The position numbers were made by a program, and so were the translations under genes. This document shows positions 1-9,351 of a DNA stretch of 64,000 nucleotides, one piece after another. The notes under the pieces were generated by a model. It was not told the origin of the DNA. It saw only the letters and a list, made by a program, of their open reading frames with translations, and searched no databases. How positions within the stretch are numbered: position 1 is the first letter of the stretch; the number at the start of each line of letters is the position of its first letter. This DNA comes from a virus: IMG/VR virus record IMGVR_UViG_3300032164_000009, positions 1 to 64,000 of that record; one strand, written 5' to 3'.

Positions 1-2
1 GG

Positions 3-3000
3 ATACGACTCAGAAATCTCCCGAGCATCGGTAATTCCCCTTCAGTGAGGCTTTCCTGCGACGCGCTTCTTACGGAGGGCATGTACACGCTCTCATTCGC
101 CGGGAGCATGGGTGGACGGCCCTGGCCGTTGATTACGGCAACACCCCACCTAACTCAAAGTTCTGCTACGGGTCTTGTGGCCGATACACTTACCCAGGGA
201 GTGGAGGGCGTTCACGCCGAGATAACGGCCGCGATCACCGGGGCCTCGTCGGGGCAGGTGGACGTGCGACGGGCGGTCGGCGGTGTTCCCTACGGTGACA
301 CCTACACGATTCTGTACAACGACACCGCGGCCAATTGCCGCACGATGGTCAACGCCATTTATGATCCTATCACCTGGACCGCGGAAGGTGGGCCTCTCAA
401 TACGGCCCCGGTGGTGTTGACGGCAGATGAAGTTGGGGTCGTCCTGACGATCGAGGAGATGCTGAGTGGAGGTCTGGTATGGGTAGATGATAACATCGTT
501 GGCGGCGATGGCTACGCTCAGACGACCGAAAACGGCACGGCGGATGTCAACGAAGTCCAGACGCTCACCTGGACGACCGCCCCGAATACGGGCAGCTTTA
601 CTCTCTGCTTCAGCCTCGGCGGCAACCAATTGACGGCCCCCCTGTACCACAACGTAAAGGCAGCGCAAATCAAAGCGGCCCTAGAGGCCCTGAGCAACAT
701 CGAAGCCGGGGACATCACGGTCACCGGCTGGAGCGGCAACTGGATCGTGACCTTCGGCGGCACGCTTGCCGCAACCCCCGTTCCCGAACTCAGCATCGGA
801 AGCGCCACAACGCTCGCCTACACGATCAGCGCTGGAACGATCACGATCGAGGAGACTACTGAAGGCGGCGGAATTAACGAGGTGCAACTAGTCAAGTCCG
901 CTGGCGAGCCTTATGTCGGCACGTTTTCCTTGACCTTCGGCGGCTCGACTACCAGCGACCTGGAGTGGAATTGCAACGTCGCGCAAGTGCAAACCGAATT
1001 GGACGGACTCCCGACGATTGGAACCGGAAACGCCGTGGTCTCAGGGCCTGGTACAATCTTCCACGGATTCCAGATTACATTCACGGCAAACGAAGGAAAT
1101 CAGGCGCAGGCCGACCTCGTAGCGAACGCTTCCATGGCCGGCCTCTTGTCGATCGCCACAACCACGGAGGTCAGGGGAATTTCCGGTCGCAACACCAAAC
1201 AGACCGTGACTCGCCCGACCGCCGCTACCGGTGGCACCTATCAGTTGGTGGTGATGGTGAATGCGGCCTTCTACACCACCGCTCCGATTGGCTGGCACGC
1301 CAGCGCTACTGAGGTGCAAGCAGCGCTCAACGCTCTTCCAGTATTTACTGCGAATGACGTGTTGGTCACGTCGCCCAACAGCCGTTCATGGGCCGTTGAC
1401 TTTGGCGGTGTGCTCTCGGGGCTCAACGTCCCTGAGATGACGGCCCTTAACGGACTGACTGGCGAGGCGAACCTTTGCACTGTCGCGCAAGTTGTGTTCG
1501 GTGTTGACGGCGTAGACGAACAGCAGACGATTTGGGTACTCAACGCCACGGCCGGAAACTGGTTTCTCCGAATGGACGGCGTAGGCACACCAGGCGGAAC
1601 CGATTGGAACAATAACATCCCGCTGGCTTACAATGCTTCGGCCGCAGACATTGAAGCGAGAATTGCCGCGTTTCCAATGTCCAGAACTGCCACTGTCACG
1701 AAAATTGTTTCAGGTCTCAGCACGGCGTATGTCTGTCGATTCACCGGGAAAGACGCCCGAAAGCTCCAACCTTTGCTGACAGCATGGGATTATCTTGGGC
1801 ATCTCTATTACTATCCCACGGCACAGTACCCGCCGCTGAGCAACGTCGCCGGTGGTGTTGTCACTCGCATCACTCAGGGAGGTCCGGCGACAGACGATCA
1901 GCAAGTGATGATGGTCACCGCCGCCGGTGGGACCTACAGTCTTGTATTTGGTGGCGGGACCGGGAGTATTTACTACACCGCGACGAGCATCGCCTACAAC
2001 GCAAATGCGGCCACTATCCGCACGGAATTGGCGGCGCTCACGAACATCGCCGGAACGGGCAACGTGCAGGTGGCTGACTACCCGACGTACATCTGGTACA
2101 TCGACAACGCTCCAGGTGGAACCGGGGGCCTCATTTCCCGCCCGGGAGACAGCGGGTTTCTCATCACGTTTCAAGGCACGCTCGCCGGGATTGACCAGCC
2201 CGACTTGCAGCACATTGATACTGATCTACAGGCTCCCGTGATTGAAATTCGTCCTTCAATCACGCGCGTTGGCGTACCCGGCAGCGATACGACTCACGAA
2301 GTAAATATCGTTGAATTTCGTTACGGCAACGGTATGCTCACGTATATGCCTTATCAGGGTGACTTGGAGGGGCATCCTCCCATCGGTAATCTTGTGAACT
2401 CGCTTGCTGTTTATTTTCTGGACACCGCAGAAATACTCCAGACACGGATTAACGAAGACCCCGATGCCGTTGGTAATGTGATTATAAGCGGGGGGCCTGC
2501 TGGCGTATCTCCACTCTACTTCAGGTTTCAAAATCTATACGGTAATTGGTACTGGACCGCAGGTGTATGGGCTCCGACCTTCTATTGGCAAGGCGGATGG
2601 TATTGGTTTCCGACGCTGTGGAGCGGCGCAGGGGCGTCGTCTGTACAGGTAAGCTTAGCTCTTCGCGGCTCCGCGACGATCACTCAGCAGCAGACCCTCA
2701 TCTTCTCCGAACGCCCCTCCTATACCACGCCGACGGCCGGCACGTACACATTATCGTTCAACGACCGCACCACACCGGGTCTGAATTGGAACGCCAGTTC
2801 TGGTCAGATTCAGACGATGTTAGAGCAACTCGCGTCGGTCGGCGGCGGCAACGTGACCGTGGTTGGAAACGCCGCGTATCAGGACCCCCTTGTGGAATTC
2901 AATGCAGACCACCTGGGCATTCCGATACAATCAATCCCGCTCATTCAGGCCCACAGCTATCTGCCCTCGACTACCGTGGTTCCCAGGATTACAATCGCTG

Positions 3001-5132
3001 AACTTGTGAAAGGAGCGGCAATACGTACTGAAGTGCAAACGCTTGCGCTGTCTTCCGGATGTAGCGGAGCGTTCAAGCTCGTGCCGGAAGGCAATATTGC
3101 CAATATGATCCCGGGCAACGCTGGAGGAATTGCGGCTCCCTATCAAGCGGGCGATATTCAGGACATACTGGAAATCTACTACACGGGTTCCAATGGAAGG
3201 GCCGACATCGCTTCAGTGACCGGCGACAACGGCGGGCCGTTCACAATCACATGGGACGCCGGGTCTGTGGTTGCGCCGTTGGGATTCAATCACTACGGTT
3301 TCTCGGCTCCCCAGCCCACGCTAAATGTAGCGCTGGACGCCAGAGGGTCCAAGGGGACAAATTCGTCTCAATCGGTGACTCTCGCCGCTGAGGCTACGGG
3401 CGGAACGTGGACGATTACGGTATTGGGGGCAACGACTTCGGGGCTTGCCTGCAATGCCTCGGCTGCGAGCGTGCAAGACGCGCTGGCCGTTCTTACGCCG
3501 GTTGGGTCCACCGGGACGCTCGTGGCGCTTTCTGGCAGAACGTACACGATCACTTTCGTGGGCATCTTGGCCTCAAGGGCACTCGCTCCAATCACCGCGA
3601 GTAGTAGAGGTCTCGTGACCGCGGCTTATGCGCCCTTGGTCGCCGTGACTCAGACGGGAATGACGGCCAACAATGAGCAGCAGTTGCTCACGCCGACCCC
3701 AAACATGACCAGCGGCACTTGGACCATCGAGTTCGACGGACAGACCACAGACACTCTTGATTTTGACGCCAGCAATGCGGAGATTCGGTCGGCCCTCGCC
3801 CTGTCCCACGGCTTCGGTAACTTTGCGGTTTCTCGCGGCCCGCTCCCCGGAAGCGCTGTTGCCCTTGAGTTCACGGGTGCCTACGCCAAGGCGAACCAGG
3901 CGGAGGTTGTGGTTGTCTCCGACGTGTTAGGCATGTTGCCGGTAACGTCGATCGCGGTCGCGCCCACTCGCCTGGGCGAGGTGGCTGGCAATGAGGTCCA
4001 GACCTTCACGGCTCCAGTGGGGATTCTCGGCGGTGCGTTTCAACTGTACTTTGCCGACACAGATTCCGTCTATCTGCCGTGGAACGCCACGGCGGCACAA
4101 TTACAAGAGGCGATGGTTACGATCATCGGAACGGGGAATTTTGTGGCAGTTGGCGGGCCGCTAAATGTCGCGCCGATCACGGGCACTTTCACGGGGGCGT
4201 ATGGAAATCAGGGCCAAGCCTACATTATCGCGCTTGGCGAGGTAGGGGTCCGGCAATCCACGGCGATCACCATTACGCAGACGGCGATTGGAGACGGCGG
4301 CACGACGATCGTGTTCGAGACGGCCGTTGAGAACCAGGGGCCAAACGACTGGATCGATGGTCTCAACTGGTCGCTTGGTCGCGCGCCCCAGGCCGCCGAC
4401 GATCTGGAATTTTGGCAGACGACAGCACATCTCCGCTGGAACTTGCCCCAGGACAACACCCGCTTCGGCACGATCACCCAATGGAAGTCTGCCACCGGCG
4501 ACATCGGGCTGCCGGATATTGACCGGACCAGGTTCGAGTCTTACGCCCAATACCGCGACACAGTATTGCGAATCTCGGCAGATGAGTGGAGATTTGGCGT
4601 CGGCGAAGGGCGGGGCTCGCAGTTCATGCGGATCGACATTGGCGATTCTCCATTGGTGGTTGTGGAAGGCACAGGCTTGCCGCAGGCAAATCTGCGAGCC
4701 CTGATGCTATCCGGCGGCGATGATACGGTGGTTCGCTTGGACGGCGGTTCGGTGGGACTCGCGATGCACTCCGAAGAGTTGATGTCGCTCGCCGCGCTCT
4801 ACACGAGTGGCAACGTGAATCTCTACGTTGGCGACGGCGCGGCTCTTGGCAGCGTGGTACTCAACGGCGGCACCGCGCATTTCTATGCCGGCTACACCTC
4901 GATGATCGTCTGGTCGGGGGTGATCTATCAGTACGACGGCGCGCCCGGCGACGTGACACTGAAATCCAGGACCTATTTCTATTACCTCACCCCAGAGAAC
5001 GGCGGCGACTTCGTGGTTGACCCCAAAGCAAAATTCGATTTCCGGCGCGGCACCGAGGCGGTGACGATCGACAGCCTGACAGGCGGGGGCGTCAAGATCG
5101 ACCCGCTGGGGCGATGCACGGTGGGGACTTGA
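3..5132 (+). CDS. Giant repeat-containing structural protein (fibre/tail type), 5'-truncated by the window edge
   Basis: The frame is open from the first bases, and its first residues (LRNLPSIG) already fit the internal repeat, so the gene starts upstream of the window; the GTG at 45 is unlikely to be the start. About 1700 residues are visible. A unit of roughly 95-110 residues recurs about eleven times: a beta-rich half, a helix-like core such as WNATAAQLQEAM or YNANAATIRTEL, then a G-N-V-x-V stretch. The last 250 residues (from NWSLGRAPQAADD) are different and adhesin-like. The same unit occurs twice in the protein at 40824-43136. There is no enzymatic motif. I infer a virion appendage or host-contact protein. 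Confidence 0.85.
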   Translation: MRLRNLPSIGNSPSVRLSCDALLTEGMYTLSFAGSMGGRPWPLITATPHLTQSSATGLVADTLTQGVEGVHAEITAAITGASSGQVDVRRAVGGVPYGDTYTILYNDTAANCRTMVNAIYDPITWTAEGGPLNTAPVVLTADEVGVVLTIEEMLSGGLVWVDDNIVGGDGYAQTTENGTADVNEVQTLTWTTAPNTGSFTLCFSLGGNQLTAPLYHNVKAAQIKAALEALSNIEAGDITVTGWSGNWIVTFGGTLAATPVPELSIGSATTLAYTISAGTITIEETTEGGGINEVQLVKSAGEPYVGTFSLTFGGSTTSDLEWNCNVAQVQTELDGLPTIGTGNAVVSGPGTIFHGFQITFTANEGNQAQADLVANASMAGLLSIATTTEVRGISGRNTKQTVTRPTAATGGTYQLVVMVNAAFYTTAPIGWHASATEVQAALNALPVFTANDVLVTSPNSRSWAVDFGGVLSGLNVPEMTALNGLTGEANLCTVAQVVFGVDGVDEQQTIWVLNATAGNWFLRMDGVGTPGGTDWNNNIPLAYNASAADIEARIAAFPMSRTATVTKIVSGLSTAYVCRFTGKDARKLQPLLTAWDYLGHLYYYPTAQYPPLSNVAGGVVTRITQGGPATDDQQVMMVTAAGGTYSLVFGGGTGSIYYTATSIAYNANAATIRTELAALTNIAGTGNVQVADYPTYIWYIDNAPGGTGGLISRPGDSGFLITFQGTLAGIDQPDLQHIDTDLQAPVIEIRPSITRVGVPGSDTTHEVNIVEFRYGNGMLTYMPYQGDLEGHPPIGNLVNSLAVYFLDTAEILQTRINEDPDAVGNVIISGGPAGVSPLYFRFQNLYGNWYWTAGVWAPTFYWQGGWYWFPTLWSGAGASSVQVSLALRGSATITQQQTLIFSERPSYTTPTAGTYTLSFNDRTTPGLNWNASSGQIQTMLEQLASVGGGNVTVVGNAAYQDPLVEFNADHLGIPIQSIPLIQAHSYLPSTTVVPRITIAELVKGAAIRTEVQTLALSSGCSGAFKLVPEGNIANMIPGNAGGIAAPYQAGDIQDILEIYYTGSNGRADIASVTGDNGGPFTITWDAGSVVAPLGFNHYGFSAPQPTLNVALDARGSKGTNSSQSVTLAAEATGGTWTITVLGATTSGLACNASAASVQDALAVLTPVGSTGTLVALSGRTYTITFVGILASRALAPITASSRGLVTAAYAPLVAVTQTGMTANNEQQLLTPTPNMTSGTWTIEFDGQTTDTLDFDASNAEIRSALALSHGFGNFAVSRGPLPGSAVALEFTGAYAKANQAEVVVVSDVLGMLPVTSIAVAPTRLGEVAGNEVQTFTAPVGILGGAFQLYFADTDSVYLPWNATAAQLQEAMVTIIGTGNFVAVGGPLNVAPITGTFTGAYGNQGQAYIIALGEVGVRQSTAITITQTAIGDGGTTIVFETAVENQGPNDWIDGLNWSLGRAPQAADDLEFWQTTAHLRWNLPQDNTRFGTITQWKSATGDIGLPDIDRTRFESYAQYRDTVLRISADEWRFGVGEGRGSQFMRIDIGDSPLVVVEGTGLPQANLRALMLSGGDDTVVRLDGGSVGLAMHSEELMSLAALYTSGNVNLYVGDGAALGSVVLNGGTAHFYAGYTSMIVWSGVIYQYDGAPGDVTLKSRTYFYYLTPENGGDFVVDPKAKFDFRRGTEAVTIDSLTGGGVKIDPLGRCTVGT

Positions 5133-5149
5133 GGACCGGTCGGGCGCGT

Positions 5150-5929
5150 TTACTCCTTTAATTCTACCGTGCAACTCGGCGCGGTCCCCTTCTCCGTAGA
5201 CCACTCCCGACCATCGACCCGTTTTGTCCGCGTGATAGTTATCTTGGCCCTTGCGGTCGTGTCTTGGACGTAAAGGGGCCAGCGTTGAATTAAGGTATCC
5301 CCGGGCTTGATGGTTTCCTGCGAAATACCACCGATGGTTGACCGACCGATGCCGAGGGCCCGTACCGGATCGTTAAATCGATTAAAGCATTTTGCATCGA
5401 TCTGAAATGCAACGACCGGCACCGAACATCGGTTTTTGACCTCAATCACAATTTCCGGAGTCCCAATAATCCCCTTAAGAAGGCCGGCCCTCACGATTCG
5501 GAGCGGACAAGCAGCCTCGGCTTTGACCTTTACGTCGCTTCGCCTTTCTGGAACCACGTTGATGGTTTTGGTCTTCCAGACTGAGTTTCCCTTTGGACCT
5601 TCTGAGAGGCGGCGAACCCAAATCGCATAGAGTTCGCCAACCTGAAGGGAGCGGAGTACGCGGCCGAATTTGGGGCCGGTATCGATGGTGTCAGTTCCGA
5701 TCCGGTAAATGATGTCTCCCAATTCGAGCCCGGCCTGTTCGGCCGGACCACCCGGCACTAGATCCACAATTACAACCCCGGTGCGTTTGGGAGGAGGGAC
5801 TGAGGAAAATGCGGCAAACTTCGCAACTGTCGCCACTTCAGCCACCGTGGCACCGATCGATGGATCATCGGGGGCGTCTGACTTGGCAGGTTGCGCCAGT
5901 AAGGCCAAAAATAGCGCGAGAATTTTCAT
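5150..5929 (-). CDS. Secreted PDZ-domain protein, the only minus-strand gene
   Basis: 259 residues, read from 5929 to 5150, with a purine-rich Shine-Dalgarno on the minus strand just before the ATG. The N terminus (MKILALFLALLAQPAKS) is a short signal peptide. Residues about 45-120 form a PDZ-like domain: GVVIVDLVPGGPAEQAGLELGD is the usual ligand loop and helix region. The C-terminal 130 residues are beta-rich with four cysteines and no catalytic motif, so this is not a complete HtrA protease. It is convergent with the giant structural gene (17-bp gap) and divergent from the gene at 6140. Orientation and secretion suggest a separately regulated accessory (moron) gene; that role is inferred. 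Confidence 0.85.
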   Translation of the reverse strand: MKILALFLALLAQPAKSDAPDDPSIGATVAEVATVAKFAAFSSVPPPKRTGVVIVDLVPGGPAEQAGLELGDIIYRIGTDTIDTGPKFGRVLRSLQVGELYAIWVRRLSEGPKGNSVWKTKTINVVPERRSDVKVKAEAACPLRIVRAGLLKGIIGTPEIVIEVKNRCSVPVVAFQIDAKCFNRFNDPVRALGIGRSTIGGISQETIKPGDTLIQRWPLYVQDTTARAKITITRTKRVDGREWSTEKGTAPSCTVELKE

Positions 5930-6104
5930 GGTCGATCCCTCCTCCACCTGCCACCCTACCCCCTGCCCCGCTCCGCCGTCAAGGGCCCGCCACGTCGCCG
6001 CTGACGGCCGTTTCGCCGGACCTCCGATCATACCACCCTGCCCGCGCCGTGCCCGCCACGGGCCTCCTGGTGCGTCGGTTTCGGGGGGAGGGCAGAAAAA
6101 CCGC

Positions 6105-6133
6105 TTGATTCTCGCCCCGAGACAATATACTAT
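6105..6133 (+). promoter_or_regulatory. Sigma70-type promoter for a near-leaderless gene
   Basis: TTGATT (6105-6110), 17-base spacer, TACTAT (6128-6133). The expected start of transcription is within a base or two of the ATG at 6140, and no Shine-Dalgarno is visible, so the mRNA is probably leaderless. Confidence 0.55.
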
Positions 6134-6139
6134 TACTGC

Positions 6140-6376
6140 ATGGGAAGCAAAGCCCCCCCTATTAGCGATTGGTTCACGCCGACCGAAGCGGCCGAACGGC
6201 TCGGCATTTCCCGCCCGCGGGTATGGCAGCTCATTAAGGCCGGCCGGCTCCCGTGCGCCCGGGCATGGGGGGCTGCCCTGATCCCCCGTGCCGCCATAGA
6301 GCAATTCCAGCGGCGATCTACGGGCCGCCCACGCTCCGAGTCCCCTAACGGCAGGGGGAAATCAAGTTCGCCGTAA
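6140..6376 (+). CDS. Small helix-turn-helix DNA-binding protein (excisionase/MerR type)
   Basis: 78 residues. Residues 10-55 (FTPTEAAERLGISRPRVWQL then IKAGRLPCARAWGAALIPR) match the helix-turn-helix and wing of excisionase/DUF-type 'helix_turn_helix_17' proteins: S-x-x-E-A-A-x-x-L-G-I-S-R-x-x-V-x-x-L-I-x-x-G-x-L. The basic C-terminal tail (residues 56-78) has no obvious fold. It is preceded by a promoter and followed by inverted repeats, so autoregulation is plausible. Without an integrase in view, a regulatory role is at least as likely as excision. Confidence 0.85.
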   Translation: MGSKAPPISDWFTPTEAAERLGISRPRVWQLIKAGRLPCARAWGAALIPRAAIEQFQRRSTGRPRSESPNGRGKSSSP

Positions 6377-6420
6377 CTAACTACACCGTAAGGCTTTAGC
6401 TTACTGGACAGTTAGTATTT
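6377..6420 (+). terminator. Nested inverted repeats, weak terminator or operator
   Basis: ACTAAC and GTTAGT (ending at 6416) bracket a perfect GTAAG-gctttag-CTTAC hairpin and are followed by TATTTTCC. It lies directly after the small HTH gene. It could be its terminator or an operator. Confidence 0.35.
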
Positions 6421-6481
6421 TCCGCCCCGGGAAAATCAGAAAGACTTAACCTCAATAGGCGCAATGACTTAGGAAATCTGC

Positions 6482-6509
6482 TTGCAAATGCTTACCCGAG
6501 CGGTATAAT
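6482..6509 (+). promoter_or_regulatory. Strong sigma70-type promoter of the early small-gene operon
   Basis: TTGCAA (6482-6487), 16-base spacer, perfect TATAAT (6504-6509). Transcription would start near 6516 and read into the gene at 6563 and probably on through the run of small genes to 9297. Confidence 0.75.
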
Positions 6510-6562
6510 AAGGGTATGAGAGGGAAAGAAAACACCAACCCCCTACCCCAACGAGGTGAAAG

Positions 6563-6730
6563 ATGAACGAGACGAAACAAACCGAATGCCTGTATTGTGG
6601 CGTAATGGTCCGCGCCATGAGCGAGGAAGAGCGACCGCCCGCCATCAATGACGACAGCGCGTGGGAGGCACTTGCAGCCGACCATGCCCCCGATTGCGAC
6701 TGGGTTCGGACACGAGCGCACCGCATCTGA
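6563..6730 (+). CDS. 55-residue Cys/His protein
   Basis: First gene after the strong promoter. ATG preceded by GAGGTGAAAG. The leader CCCCAACGAGGTGAAAG closely resembles that of the next gene (CCCAATGAGGTGATGAG), suggesting leader duplication. The protein begins MNETKQTECLYCGVMV and ends with HAPDCDW; C-x-x-C plus H-x(3)-C could bind one zinc ion. It is a common type of small phage protein of unknown role. Confidence 0.7.
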   Translation: MNETKQTECLYCGVMVRAMSEEERPPAINDDSAWEALAADHAPDCDWVRTRAHRI

Positions 6731-6821
6731 CGACCCCTCCCCGCGGCCCCTGGTGTGAGCAGGGGCGCACGGGAGCGGCCGACTACCGGACGCCAAACCC
6801 CTAGCCCAATGAGGTGATGAG

Positions 6822-7259
6822 ATGTCCGCTTTTATCGTGTCCCCCGAGACTATGCAGCGCTGTGTTTCGGCCCTGCACCACCGCCACGACCCATGCGCTC
6901 AGGCCGATCAGCTCGGCCGGGAACTGTTCAAGTTGAACGCGCAGGCCGTCGCCCACCGCTATGGCAAATGCGACGAGATTCCCGAGGAGTCGGATTGGAC
7001 CTGGCGAGTGGACTGCCCATCGCTTTACTACGACTGCCCCGACGATCTGGGCATCGCGTGTGACCAACTCAAGGCCCTCCACTGCCTTCGCTACCAACTC
7101 ACTGAGGGCGATGAGGTGCCAGCCACAAGTCTTTATGGCCAGATCAAGCGCCGCATCCAAGAACTTGAGGGGCACATCGTCACCCGTCTGCCCGAGTACA
7201 AGGCCGCCGCCTGGGATTCCCAGACTCCGCCGTGCGTCGAAGCCAACGCGACAAGATAG
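6822..7259 (+). CDS. Conserved phage hypothetical protein
   Basis: 145 residues, ATG with GAGGTGATGAG upstream. The N-terminal stretch (SPETMQRCVSALHHRH, then DQLGRELFKLNAQAVAHRYG) is a helical motif I recognise from uncharacterised proteins of many phages. Residues 60-75 are Cys/Tyr-rich (DCPSLYYDCPDD) and the C-terminal half is predicted helical. No catalytic motif is visible. Confidence 0.85.
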   Translation: MSAFIVSPETMQRCVSALHHRHDPCAQADQLGRELFKLNAQAVAHRYGKCDEIPEESDWTWRVDCPSLYYDCPDDLGIACDQLKALHCLRYQLTEGDEVPATSLYGQIKRRIQELEGHIVTRLPEYKAAAWDSQTPPCVEANATR

Positions 7260-7387
7260 CCGGCCTAGGCTACGGGGGTAGCCGATCGGGGCGGGCGAGG
7301 CATCACCTCCTCAGCCCGCCTCTGGCCGGCCCCTGGACCAGACCACCAATTACCCGCCGCCCCAGGCGGCACAACAAGGAGAAAATC

Positions 7388-7666
7388 ATGAGAACCGATG
7401 AATTGGCGAGTACAGCATTGATCGATGAAGCCCAGCGAAGATTGCCACCGGCAGTCGCCGCCTCGCTGTTTGGCGATGGGGCCGCCTCCACCGAAGAGGA
7501 GGCCAACGCCGAAATCAGCGAAGAATTGTGCGGCCCCGGCAAATTTGGAGTGCATCCCAAGTCAGATGCCGGCTGGGCGGTCGTCAACCTGGAGTCGGGG
7601 CGTGTCTGGGCTGAGTTTGCGGAATGCGGTGAGGCCGTGGATGCCGCGCGCAAACTGAATCAGTAG
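7388..7666 (+). CDS. Small hypothetical protein
   Basis: 92 residues from the ATG at 7388 (AAGGAGAAAATC upstream); the frame is open further upstream but without a ribosome site. The N-terminal 45 residues are acidic and helical, followed by a beta-like half (HPKSDAGWAVVNLESGRVWA). No recognised family. It sits mid-operon between small genes with similar purine-rich leaders. Confidence 0.75.
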   Translation: MRTDELASTALIDEAQRRLPPAVAASLFGDGAASTEEEANAEISEELCGPGKFGVHPKSDAGWAVVNLESGRVWAEFAECGEAVDAARKLNQ

Positions 7667-7714
7667 CCGCCCCCAGGCGGCATACAGGCCCGCGAGGGCC
7701 GAGGAGAAAATGAA

Positions 7715-7909
7715 ATGTCCGCGCCAATGACGCTATCGCAAATTGCCGATAGCTACTTAACACTGATCCCAACAAATTTCGAGGCCATGCTGCGGCGGCA
7801 CGAGGCCACGGACAAAAATTGCAGCCTTGTCCTCTCAGCACTGCTCGCCGGAACACTGAAGGAGGACTGGGCGCGCGATCATGCCACCCCAGAAGTGCTG
7901 ACGCACTAA
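7715..7909 (+). CDS. 64-residue hypothetical protein
   Basis: Starts MSAPMTLSQIADSYLTLIP and is mainly helical, with one cysteine. The start is set by GAGGAGAAAATGAA directly upstream. It resembles no family I can name; placement in the early operon is the only clue. Confidence 0.65.
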   Translation: MSAPMTLSQIADSYLTLIPTNFEAMLRRHEATDKNCSLVLSALLAGTLKEDWARDHATPEVLTH

Positions 7910-8000
7910 CACCCGCCGCCCCCGGCCGGTTGCCGGCAGTGATCCGGCCCAGCGATAGGCACACCGAGCCGGGCGGCGGAGAAAAACAGGAGGCGGCCCA

Positions 8001-8141
8001 ATGGGTATAAATCGCCAGAAGGTTTTGGAACCGAGACGGACATTGTTTTGGTGCGAACATTGCGATCGTGCTCGGGTGGCTCCCGGTGGTAGGTGCCCGG
8101 TCTGTCGCCAGCGCGCGAGTAAACGAAGACTGCGGAAATAG
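8001..8141 (+). CDS. 46-residue zinc-ribbon protein
   Basis: A clear AGGAGG-spaced ATG at 8001. Two C-x-x-C knuckles (CEHC at 18-21, CPVC at 32-35) separated by ten residues form a minimal zinc ribbon, and the tail (RQRASKRRLRK) is very basic. The architecture fits a nucleic-acid or RNA-polymerase-binding mini-protein; that is inferred. Confidence 0.65.
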   Translation: MGINRQKVLEPRRTLFWCEHCDRARVAPGGRCPVCRQRASKRRLRK

Positions 8142-8168
8142 ATAACAGGAGGCGGCTGAAGGGCCGAC

Positions 8169-8672
8169 GTGACGATGGGATTCGAGCGAACAATCGACTT
8201 TATGCCAGCGTTCGATGGTCGGCCCGGCGGGCCACCCGAATGGCGCAGGCCAAACATGAAACCGGACGACGGCACACCACATACTGATTACGGCATTGGT
8301 GGCGTCTCGATTCGGTTTTCCCTCCGCGGACCACTGGGGGGCGTCACGTTTTCCCTCCTGACCGATTGGTATCCGCCCCACGTCCAACGCAATGGGAGCC
8401 ACCATGAGGACGTGCGCCCGACAGGTGCGGGAGTAGAATACCATTCTCCAGTGCCACACTTCGAGGGACAGGAAGCGCGCCGGGGGCCCGGTAAGTGCGA
8501 CATGGTTCCCGCCGGTCAATCGTGTTTTTCCGACGGATCGACGTTGCTGGCCGATGAATGGGTCACAAACATCCTGTTGCCGCGTGGGTCTGCCGGTGTT
8601 TGGGCGGAAATGGAAAAGTGGTATCACAAGCAATTTCAACCCGAGGAGGCGGCCACGGCCGCGAAGAAATGA
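8169..8672 (+). CDS. Conserved hypothetical protein of unknown function
   Basis: 167 residues from GTG 8169; an in-frame ATG at 8175 is the alternative start. The central part (DYGIGGVSIRFSLRGPLGG, then SLLTDWYPPH) is a conserved-looking beta-rich domain with Gly/Pro turns; the C terminus (WAEMEKWYHKQFQPEEAATA) is helical. No catalytic motif. Its stop overlaps the next ATG (ATGA), indicating translational coupling. Confidence 0.75.
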   Translation: MTMGFERTIDFMPAFDGRPGGPPEWRRPNMKPDDGTPHTDYGIGGVSIRFSLRGPLGGVTFSLLTDWYPPHVQRNGSHHEDVRPTGAGVEYHSPVPHFEGQEARRGPGKCDMVPAGQSCFSDGSTLLADEWVTNILLPRGSAGVWAEMEKWYHKQFQPEEAATAAKK

Positions 8673-8953
8673 GCCACAGGCCGACACCGTGGGAAACGGG
8701 GCACACGCATGGCGGTGCTCTCGGAATTTGGTCCGCTGGCTGCAAGGCAGACGAACCGGATATCTGTCGGATCGCATCGGTGGCGTCAGGGATCCACGAG
8801 GCGAACGCCGCTCTGATCGTCCGCGCCGTCAACTCTCACGCGCTCCTGGTCGAGGCGTGCCAGACGGTCCTTGATCTGCTCGACAACCGCGGCCCCGTGG
8901 CGGTGGTATTACTGGAGGCCCTTGGCGCGGCCGGCGAGACGAAAGGAACCTGA
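8669..8953 (+). CDS. Conserved phage hypothetical protein
   Basis: 94 residues, coupled to the preceding gene by ATGA. The core HEANAALIVRAVNSHALLVE followed by a helical ACQTVLDLL stretch is a motif I recognise from uncharacterised early proteins of many phages (N-A-x-x-I-V-x-A-x-N-x-H). An N-terminal H-T-H-G-G stretch precedes it. Function unknown. Confidence 0.8.
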   Translation: MSHRPTPWETGHTHGGALGIWSAGCKADEPDICRIASVASGIHEANAALIVRAVNSHALLVEACQTVLDLLDNRGPVAVVLLEALGAAGETKGT

Positions 8954-8955
8954 AT

Positions 8956-9297
8956 ATGGAACGACCCGAGAGGTGCGCTAGGTGCAAGTGGTGGGTGCGC
9001 GAATCAGATCTTGGCCTCGCTCCAGACTGGGGTGAGTGCAAGCGCCACGCCCCCGCTCCACGGATGGCGTATATTTTCCGCGATCCGGATGCTGGCGTTG
9101 ATTATTCCGTCGCGTGGCCCGAATTGCATGGCACCGACTTCTGCGGCGAGTTCACACCGATGGACTCCCCCGTGCCTCTGGTTCCGCCAGGCTGCCCGCT
9201 CGGGGAACTCTTGGGCGGCCGTCCGATCGTCAGTGAGCGCGGTCCGTTTGACCTTGAGTTCCGACCCGATGGGGCGGGCGGGGCGACCACGGCCTGA
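8956..9297 (+). CDS. Cys-rich zinc-binding hypothetical protein
   Basis: 113 residues. CARCKWWV (residues 7-14), GECKRHAPAP and DFCGEF give four spaced cysteines, a pattern seen in small phage and bacterial proteins of unknown role that end the motif in W-x(n)-C-G-E-F. The C-terminal 50 residues are Pro/Gly-rich and probably disordered. It is the last gene before the 1.1-kb non-coding block. Confidence 0.8.
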   Translation: MERPERCARCKWWVRESDLGLAPDWGECKRHAPAPRMAYIFRDPDAGVDYSVAWPELHGTDFCGEFTPMDSPVPLVPPGCPLGELLGGRPIVSERGPFDLEFRPDGAGGATTA

Positions 9298-9351
9298 CGA
9301 CGCCCTCCCCTCCGTGTAGTTTCGTGTACAAGGCCCGCTCCGGCGGGATTA

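Noticed and set aside
7584-8777. 397-codon minus-strand ORF
   Set aside because: It covers several well-supported small + strand genes with ribosome sites; composition-driven shadow.
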